Under the pieces are notes generated by a model. It was not told where the DNA came from, made no database searches, and saw nothing but the letters and a program-made list of their open reading frames with translations. A program made the position numbers and the translations under genes. This document shows, one piece after another, positions 7,279-10,355 of a DNA stretch of 10,355 bases. The stretch is taken from positions 226-10,580 of the forward strand of contig PLHN01000115.1 of the NCBI GenBank assembly GCA_003139975.1. Direction: 5' to 3'. Origin of the DNA: Acidobacteriaceae bacterium (lineage in GTDB: Bacteria; Acidobacteriota; Terriglobia; Terriglobales; Acidobacteriaceae). How positions within the stretch are numbered: the first letter of the stretch is position 1; every line of letters begins with the position of its first letter.

Positions 7279-7497
7279 TTACCCCGCCGCGCTGATTATC
7301 TCGCGCTCGGCCTGTAACCAGTCCTGTTCCTCATGGCCGGGTTTATGGCCACGACGTTCATACAGTTCGTAGGCCAGCTCCCTGATTCTGTCCTGGTGCG
7401 GGACAGTGTTGGGCATCACCGCCAGCTTGGCGGACGGCTTGTTCGGTGCGGCCGCGACGGTTGGCTTCGCTTGCTTGGCAGACTTGGAATCAAACAT
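7279..7497 (-). CDS. DUF2934 family protein
   Basis: The 72-aa product has a low-complexity Ala/Lys/Pro N-terminal segment (1-32) and a DUF2934-like core at about 36-69: RIRELAYELYERRG, then HKPGHEEQDWLQAEREI. The core is charged and predicted helical; the family is small and of unknown function, common in Acidobacteriota and Proteobacteria. Start: ATG at 7495-7497 with GAGG about 8 nt upstream. It is the first gene of the operon with the zinc-ribbon gene (10-nt gap) and the secreted OB-fold-like gene. There is no signal peptide, so it should be cytoplasmic. Confidence 0.88.
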   Translation of the reverse strand: MFDSKSAKQAKPTVAAAPNKPSAKLAVMPNTVPHQDRIRELAYELYERRGHKPGHEEQDWLQAEREIISAAG

Positions 7498-7871
7498 AGG
7501 AACACCTCAATGTATGTGTGCGCTAAGAGGGACTTACTTCAGATGGACTGCCTTAGTTCAGAGGACCTGAAAGAGGAAAACAACTGCTCACTCACCTTCA
7601 ACCCTACGCTTAACTTCCATGCGTGTCCAGTGTGGATGTGCTCCGGCGGTCGCCGCGAGCCGCGAAGCCTGCCGCCGTATCCAGATCTCCAGCTCCGACG
7701 CGCGCCATCTTGTCTTGAAGGTCCGGCACTAACAGCCGCGTTTCTTCACCATCGTTTCTTGCGGCTAGCACCTTGTATCCGTTTCCGTGCAGCAGCGTCA
7801 GTTGCGGGAAGCTCTCCATAGCGGCGCGTTCTGGGTGCGGAAAGCGATCATCTGGCGATAGCTGAGCCCTG
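7498..7871. other. Intergenic region with a possible receiver-domain remnant
   Basis: This region separates the response regulator gene from the DUF2934 operon, all on the minus strand, so the operon promoter should be here. A 108-codon minus frame (7610-7936) overlaps the response regulator end and is mostly unlikely to be a gene, apart from the receiver-like segment listed separately. I could not identify promoter boxes with confidence. Confidence 0.4.
7727..7804 (-). pseudogene. Possible decayed receiver-domain fragment
   Basis: In the minus frame of 7610-7936, residues 45-70 read like the start of a CheY-like receiver domain: QLTLLHGNGYKVLAARNDGEE resembles the usual 'LL..NGYxVLxAxNGEEA' first helix and second strand. 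No phosphoacceptor Asp, Thr/Ser or Lys motif follows in frame, and the rest is Gly/Ala/Arg-rich. It could be the remnant of a receiver or hybrid-kinase gene next to the intact regulator, or chance. Confidence 0.3.
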
Positions 7872-8285
7872 TTACAAGAGCTGTGTAACTGTTGGCACAA
7901 GTTGTCCGATCGCGTCTGTCTTAAGTACCACAGCATCGACCAGATTGAAGGTCTCTTCTGGAATCTCGCTTCCGGAGAACATGAAAATCAAAACCTCCGG
8001 CCGGCACTTCTTGATCGCGGCAGCGATGTTGTGACCGTTCGTTCCCGGAATGTGGTAGTCCAGGATCACGGCATCAATCGGAAGCCTCATCGCCAGTGTC
8101 AGCCCTTGCTGCGCGGATGCCGCCGCCACAACGCAATAGCCCCATCGTTCCAGCAGCGCTCTCTCATACTGCAGAATGGCGTTGTCGTCATCGATGCAAA
8201 GGATGGTTCGCTTTGGCCCTCGATGCTCTTGACCCAATGCAGCCTCCAGCGCGGTGGCCCAGTCCCGGGGAAGGGCATGTAGCAT
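7872..8285 (-). CDS. Single-domain response regulator (CheY-like receiver)
   Basis: The 137-aa protein consists of a roughly 25-residue N-terminal segment and one receiver domain. Acidic residues 32-34 (IDDDN) form the Mg2+ site, D76 (VILDYHIPG) is the expected phosphoacceptor, S104 (MFSGS) is the switch residue and K122 (VVLKTD) the conserved lysine. All key residues are present, so it should be phosphorylatable by a histidine kinase. No output domain is attached, so it must act by protein contact or as a phosphate relay. No kinase gene is in the window. Start: ATG at 8283-8285; no obvious Shine-Dalgarno site precedes it, so an internal start nearer the receiver cannot be excluded. Cytoplasmic. 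Confidence 0.88.
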   Translation of the reverse strand: MLHALPRDWATALEAALGQEHRGPKRTILCIDDDNAILQYERALLERWGYCVVAAASAQQGLTLAMRLPIDAVILDYHIPGTNGHNIAAAIKKCRPEVLIFMFSGSEIPEETFNLVDAVVLKTDAIGQLVPTVTQLL

Positions 8286-8482
8286 GTGCTATAAAACTGA
8301 GCCACCGCATTCGGCTCCCTAACAACTTGAGATACCCCCAGGGAAATTACCCATATCTTGCCGCACCCTCCCGGCGCTGTCTGTTCAAAATCGCTCACTT
8401 TTACCGAAAGGCTATCCCAACTAAGTTCATGGCTGAACCAACGGATAGTTACCAAAACATACCCACATGGCACTCATTAACC
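8286..8482. other. Upstream region of the response regulator, no gene supported
   Basis: Together with the repeats that follow, this makes a stretch of more than 300 bp without a credible gene. On the minus strand it should hold the regulator promoter. I see a short GC dyad (CCCCCAGGG near 8336) but no clear sigma-70 boxes. Reading frames through it are short and lack recognisable motifs. Confidence 0.35.
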
Positions 8483-8592
8483 GGACGGCCCACACAACGG
8501 CGGGAGATCCCGGCATAGTTCGATGGTGACGAAACGAACTCATTCGCAAAGTGCGCGAATGAGCGGGGCGCCCAAGGTTGTCTGGGCCGCCC
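8483..8592. repeat. Composite REP/BIME-like inverted repeat
   Basis: Outer arms GGACGGCCCACACAAC (8483-8498) and GTTGTCTGGGCCGCCC (8577-8592) are inverted copies matching at 14 of 16 positions. Between them sit a CGGGA/TCCCG dyad (8501-8512) and a perfect hairpin (8539-8563). The left-arm 12-mer GGCCCACACAAC recurs at 8898-8909. Paired palindromes around a core are typical of bacterial interspersed mosaic elements. Confidence 0.7.
8539..8573 (-). repeat. REP-like hairpin inside the composite repeat
   Basis: CTCATTCGC (8539-8547) and GCGAATGAG (8555-8563) pair perfectly around a 7-nt loop. Read on the minus strand, a GGGCGC foot and CCCC lead into the arm and the loop is GCACTTT. Foot, arm (CTCAT then CGC) and loop ending CTTT match the palindrome at 9625-9661, so these are two copies of one subfamily in opposite orientation. 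Confidence 0.75.
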
Positions 8593-8649
8593 GCCATCAA
8601 ACGCTCTTACTTGATTTGTGCACCCGCTCGTCCAGTGCCCACCGCTCGT

Positions 8650-8829
8650 TCAATCGTGCTTGTGAGACGAGCGAGCCAAATCAGTTACCTTCTTGTCTAA
8701 TTTAGCGAGCCGTTTTTCCAGCCCACTAATGTATGCGCCCAACGCTCTGGCGGCTGCCAAAGGCACACCTTTTTGACGAAGCAATGTTGTCCACTGTGTA
8801 GCCATGCCTTTGTACTTCTTTTCCGTCAT
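8650..8829 (-). CDS. Hypothetical 59-aa coiled-coil protein
   Basis: ATG at 8827-8829 is preceded by GGAGGG only 4 nt away, one of the best ribosome-binding sites in the window. The 59-aa product has a basic N-terminus (MTEKKYKG), a segment with TTLLRQKGVPLAAARALGAY (14-33) and then a strict heptad series I34, L37, L41, L44, V48, L51, predicting an amphipathic helix or short coiled coil; the C-terminus is SSHKHD. I do not recognise a family. It overlaps, in another frame of the same strand, the last 104 nt of the RAYT reading frame. Since that part of the RAYT frame has no conserved content, this is probably the real gene there. Coiled-coil oligomerisation is inferred. It is framed by REP-like repeats on both sides and has no clear terminator. 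Confidence 0.62.
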   Translation of the reverse strand: MTEKKYKGMATQWTTLLRQKGVPLAAARALGAYISGLEKRLAKLDKKVTDLARSSHKHD

Positions 8830-9607
8830 CGATCCCTCCGCCTACCGTTCTACCAGAGCGGCCGCGGGCTTGGAAAGTTGTTTTTGGACGGCCGGGTGGC
8901 CCACACAACGCGGTTTTCGTGCCTCGATGAAGAACCGGCCTGGTGCCTGGTGCCCCAGGTTCGCGCGCGTTCTTTGCGCGCCAACCTGGGTTAAGGAAAA
9001 TTCGCGGCGATCCTCCCTGCGTCTCCTGTTCCCGGTCCCGCGCCGTCCATTCCGATTCGATCTCCACGATTCCCGCCTCCCGCAGAGCGTAATGCCGAAA
9101 GCTGCTCCACTTCCATTCTGCCGGCCCCTTCACCAGACCACGTGCCACGGGGTTTCGGTGGAGGTAGCGTAGCTTCACCGTAAACTCTTCGGCGTCTCCA
9201 ACGTTTCGATCGTAGTAGCGCTTCTGCCAAAAGGAACGCGATTCTATCCTGCCGGTGCGGCTGCGCAGCCGCTTCGCAAACGACAACTTTAGATAGTGGA
9301 TCGCGTCGGCCAGCGCGACTTCCTTTGGCTCATTGACTAAGAGGTGGACATGTTCTGGCATGACCACATATCCATAAACGCACATCGAGAAGCGGCGGCG
9401 CATGTCCTCCAGACACTGCACAAACAGGTCGTATCTGTCAGGGGAGCTAAAGGCGGGTTGCCTTCGATAACAACTGAAAGTAACGAAGTGGGATTGTCGG
9501 GATTGCTTCCGCGCGGCGGTCTTTAGTTCTTCCTGACGACTGACACTTCGCGCGGAAAGGAGTGTCCGCGCCACACGATTCAAGCTCGAAGCTCGCGGCT
9601 CGCCCAC
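8726..9607 (-). CDS. REP-associated tyrosine transposase (RAYT, TnpA_REP, Y1/HUH family)
   Basis: The core at residues about 40-196 has the family order: HFVTFSCYRRQPAF (40-53), VMPEHVHLLV (82-91) with the H86-x-H88 metal-binding HUH motif, KRYYDRNV (129-136) with candidate catalytic tyrosines 131/132, RYLHRNPVARGLV (147-159) and EWKWSSFRHY (164-173). Such enzymes nick single-stranded REP hairpins and are domesticated, usually single-copy relatives of IS200/IS605 transposases. Both ends are abnormal. The frame starts at a GTG at 9605-9607, and residues 12-22 are encoded by a palindrome; no ATG lies before the core, so the start is uncertain (GTG at residue 12 is an alternative). After residue 196 the frame runs about 97 residues through a REP-like hairpin and over the 59-aa gene, so that tail is probably not conserved. 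The surrounding palindromes are its likely substrates. Confidence 0.88.
   Translation of the reverse strand: MGEPRASSLNRVARTLLSARSVSRQEELKTAARKQSRQSHFVTFSCYRRQPAFSSPDRYDLFVQCLEDMRRRFSMCVYGYVVMPEHVHLLVNEPKEVALADAIHYLKLSFAKRLRSRTGRIESRSFWQKRYYDRNVGDAEEFTVKLRYLHRNPVARGLVKGPAEWKWSSFRHYALREAGIVEIESEWTARDREQETQGGSPRIFLNPGWRAKNAREPGAPGTRPVLHRGTKTALCGPPGRPKTTFQARGRSGRTVGGGIDDGKEVQRHGYTVDNIASSKRCAFGSRQSVGRIH
8894..8909 (+). repeat. REP-like half element
   Basis: GGGTGGCCCACACAAC carries the GGGTGG foot seen at 1468 and shares its last 12 nt exactly with the left arm at 8487-8498. No matching right arm follows, so it looks like a truncated palindrome, lying between the 59-aa gene and the palindrome at 8954. 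It falls within the aberrant 3' part of the RAYT frame. Confidence 0.6.
8948..8990 (+). repeat. Strong REP-like hairpin within the RAYT reading frame
   Basis: A TGGTGC foot (8948-8953) leads into arm CCCAGGTTCGCGCGC (8954-8968), a 7-nt loop GTTCTTT and arm GCGCGCCAACCTGGG (8976-8990). Fourteen of fifteen positions pair, making it the most stable palindrome in the window. It encodes about residues 206-218 of the RAYT frame, just after the conserved core ends. Confidence 0.85.
9550..9571 (-). repeat. Hairpin at the start of the RAYT gene, second palindrome type
   Basis: GCGCGGA (9550-9556) and TCCGCGC (9565-9571) form a perfect 7-bp stem with an 8-nt loop. Read on the minus strand, GTGTG precedes the stem, giving a GTGG-like foot. 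Arms and loop differ from the 7-nt-loop family. It encodes residues about 13-19 of the RAYT frame, so it either replaced the native start region or lies ahead of the real start. Confidence 0.6.
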
Positions 9608-9624
9608 CCTTTACCGAGGCTGCC

Positions 9625-9661
9625 GGGTGTCCCAGTCATCGCGCCTTTTGCGATGAGTGGG
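9625..9661 (+). repeat. REP-like palindrome upstream of the RAYT gene
   Basis: A GGGTGT foot (9625-9630) is followed by arm CCCAGTCATCGC (9631-9642), a 7-nt loop GCCTTTT and arm GCGATGAGTGGG (9650-9661). Eleven of twelve positions pair, with one G-G mismatch. It starts 18 bp beyond the RAYT frame start, the usual flanking position for RAYT-associated REPs, and matches the inverted copy at 8539-8573. Confidence 0.82.
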
Positions 9662-9706
9662 ATTCCACTGTCGCATCTATCTGGAGATTGTGGCCTTGTT
9701 TGTCGG

Positions 9707-9740
9707 AAAAACCAAAAGCCCCGCGAGTCAGGTGGGGCTT
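9707..9740 (-). terminator. Intrinsic terminator of the toxin-antitoxin operon
   Basis: On the minus strand AAGCCCC (9734-9740) and GGGGCTT (9716-9722) form a perfect 7-bp stem with an 11-nt loop, followed by a T-rich tract with one GG interruption. It begins about 70 nt after the PIN toxin stop codon, the expected place for the end of that operon, and isolates it from the RAYT gene on the same strand. Confidence 0.75.
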
Positions 9741-9809
9741 GAATAATTGGCAGGCTTCTTGGCCGCTGGAGGCAGCGCAGCGGAACAACCTTAGTCGCCA
9801 TGTTGCCGC

Positions 9810-10220
9810 TTACTTCGTTGGCAGAAACTCCATTTTCACATCGTGGCTTGCCGGTTTGAAATCATAGTCAGCAGTCACGAAAACGCGGTCTCGCGCTCCA
9901 GTCGCCAACTCCACTCCAAAAGCATCCACATAGGGAACCGCTCTCTTAAACTTGATCAACGCCGCTCGCACGGCGCGATCCGCATCCGCCGCCACAATTT
10001 GCAGCCCAAACGAACTTAAGCGCGAAAGCACCAGTTCCATCGCCTGCTTTCCATGTACCTTGCATGTGATGCCGGCGACCTCGCCCCAATGCAGCGCGCA
10101 AACCACCGCCTCACACGTTCCTGCCAGGTGGGCCTTGATGATTTCAGCCACGCGCGCCGCCCCCGCCTCGTCGTCAAGATAGCGGAGAATTGCGCTCGAA
10201 TCGAGGACGTATGTCACCAT
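9810..10220 (-). CDS. PIN-domain ribonuclease, VapC-type toxin
   Basis: The 136-aa protein is a complete PIN domain of normal VapC length. Expected acidic metal-binding residues are visible: D7 in VLDSSAIL, E47 in HWGEV, D99 in PYVDAFGVELA and D118 in VTADYD. VapC toxins cleave RNA, often tRNA or rRNA, with Mg2+ or Mn2+, and are silenced by a co-encoded antitoxin. Start: ATG at 10218-10220, overlapping the upstream antitoxin gene by 7 nt, so the two are almost certainly co-transcribed and translationally coupled. The central helix region (LSRLSSFGLQIVAADADRAVRAA, 65-87) is also typical of the family. A terminator follows at 9707-9740. The RNA target cannot be predicted. Confidence 0.9.
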   Translation of the reverse strand: MVTYVLDSSAILRYLDDEAGAARVAEIIKAHLAGTCEAVVCALHWGEVAGITCKVHGKQAMELVLSRLSSFGLQIVAADADRAVRAALIKFKRAVPYVDAFGVELATGARDRVFVTADYDFKPASHDVKMEFLPTK

Positions 10221-10355
10221 TGATCTTTATCGCTCCGCCGCGCCCGCCGGAGTTCTGCAGAAAGCGATGCCTTGCCGGAAAACATTCCGCGCGTCTTATC
10301 GACCAATTCGTCCGAAACCGGCTCCAGCACAATTCGCAATCCATCCTGTGTCACG
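10214..10355 (-). CDS. Antitoxin partner of the PIN toxin, partial (C-terminal 46 residues)
   Basis: The gene enters from the right edge; only the last 46 codons are present, ending at TGA 10214-10216 inside the toxin start (ATGGTGA overlap). The visible part reads GLRIVLEPVSDELVDK, then MFSGKASLSAELRRARR. A closing beta strand 'G-x-R-I-V-L-E-P' followed by a charged helical tail is usual for AbrB/MazE-type VapB antitoxins, where the tail wraps the toxin. The N-terminal DNA-binding part is outside the window, so the antitoxin class is inferred from position and tail only. It would normally autoregulate the operon. Confidence 0.72.
   Translation of the reverse strand, partial: VTQDGLRIVLEPVSDELVDKTRGMFSGKASLSAELRRARRSDKDQW

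Noticed and set aside
8099..8473. 124-aa minus-strand frame overlapping the response regulator
   Set aside because: It overlaps the conserved receiver domain in another frame and has no domain-like content.
8624..8673. CCGCTCGT direct repeat (8624, 8642) with inverted ACGAGCG (8667) at the end of the 59-aa gene
   Set aside because: A possible stem has a 17-nt loop and no T-run, and overlaps coding sequence; too weak to call a terminator or operator.
9580..9801. 73-aa minus-strand frame between the toxin and RAYT genes
   Set aside because: It spans the intrinsic terminator and a REP-like palindrome and has no recognisable protein motif.

Overview
The window looks like a chromosomal segment of an Acidobacteriota bacterium (Terriglobia-like). 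This is inferred from gene content, not from a marker gene: a GloVer-repeat secreted protein, a DUF2934 protein, a secreted 'TVTGCLQ' protein, a REP-associated tyrosine transposase (RAYT) and many REP-like palindromes. Coding is on both strands, with moderately high GC and good Shine-Dalgarno sites on most genes.

Layout. 150-1361 (-) encodes a phosphofructokinase with the pyrophosphate-type signature. Divergent from it, 1776-3656 (+) encodes a secreted protein with seven GloVer repeats and two Ig-like domains. Next come a small exported CxxC protein (4040-4594) and a large exported di-heme cytochrome c (4649-6526), probably one transcription unit. A convergent junction with two hairpins (6551-6606) separates these from a compact minus-strand operon, 7497 down to 6688: a DUF2934 protein, a short zinc-ribbon protein (7089-7268, easily missed) and a secreted OB-fold-like protein. 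The last two overlap by ATGA. Upstream on the same strand are a possible receiver-domain remnant and an intact single-domain response regulator (7872-8285).

8483-9661 is a mobile-repeat island. A RAYT (HUH/Y1 type) is surrounded by palindromes with shared architecture: a GG(T/C)G foot, a CCC-starting 12-15 bp arm and a 7-nt loop. One palindrome lies inside the RAYT reading frame and gives it an aberrant C-terminal tail. A 59-codon ORF with a strong ribosome-binding site and a heptad pattern (8650-8829) lies beneath that tail. Related palindromes at 1474-1504 and 6576-6606 show the family is dispersed beyond the island.

The right end holds a VapC-like PIN toxin (9810-10220) with the 3' end of its antitoxin running off the edge and a good intrinsic terminator downstream (9707-9740).

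No single wholly new multi-gene defence or metabolic system is evident. The most distinctive material is the RAYT/REP island, the two sub-60-aa genes and the unusual di-heme cytochrome.
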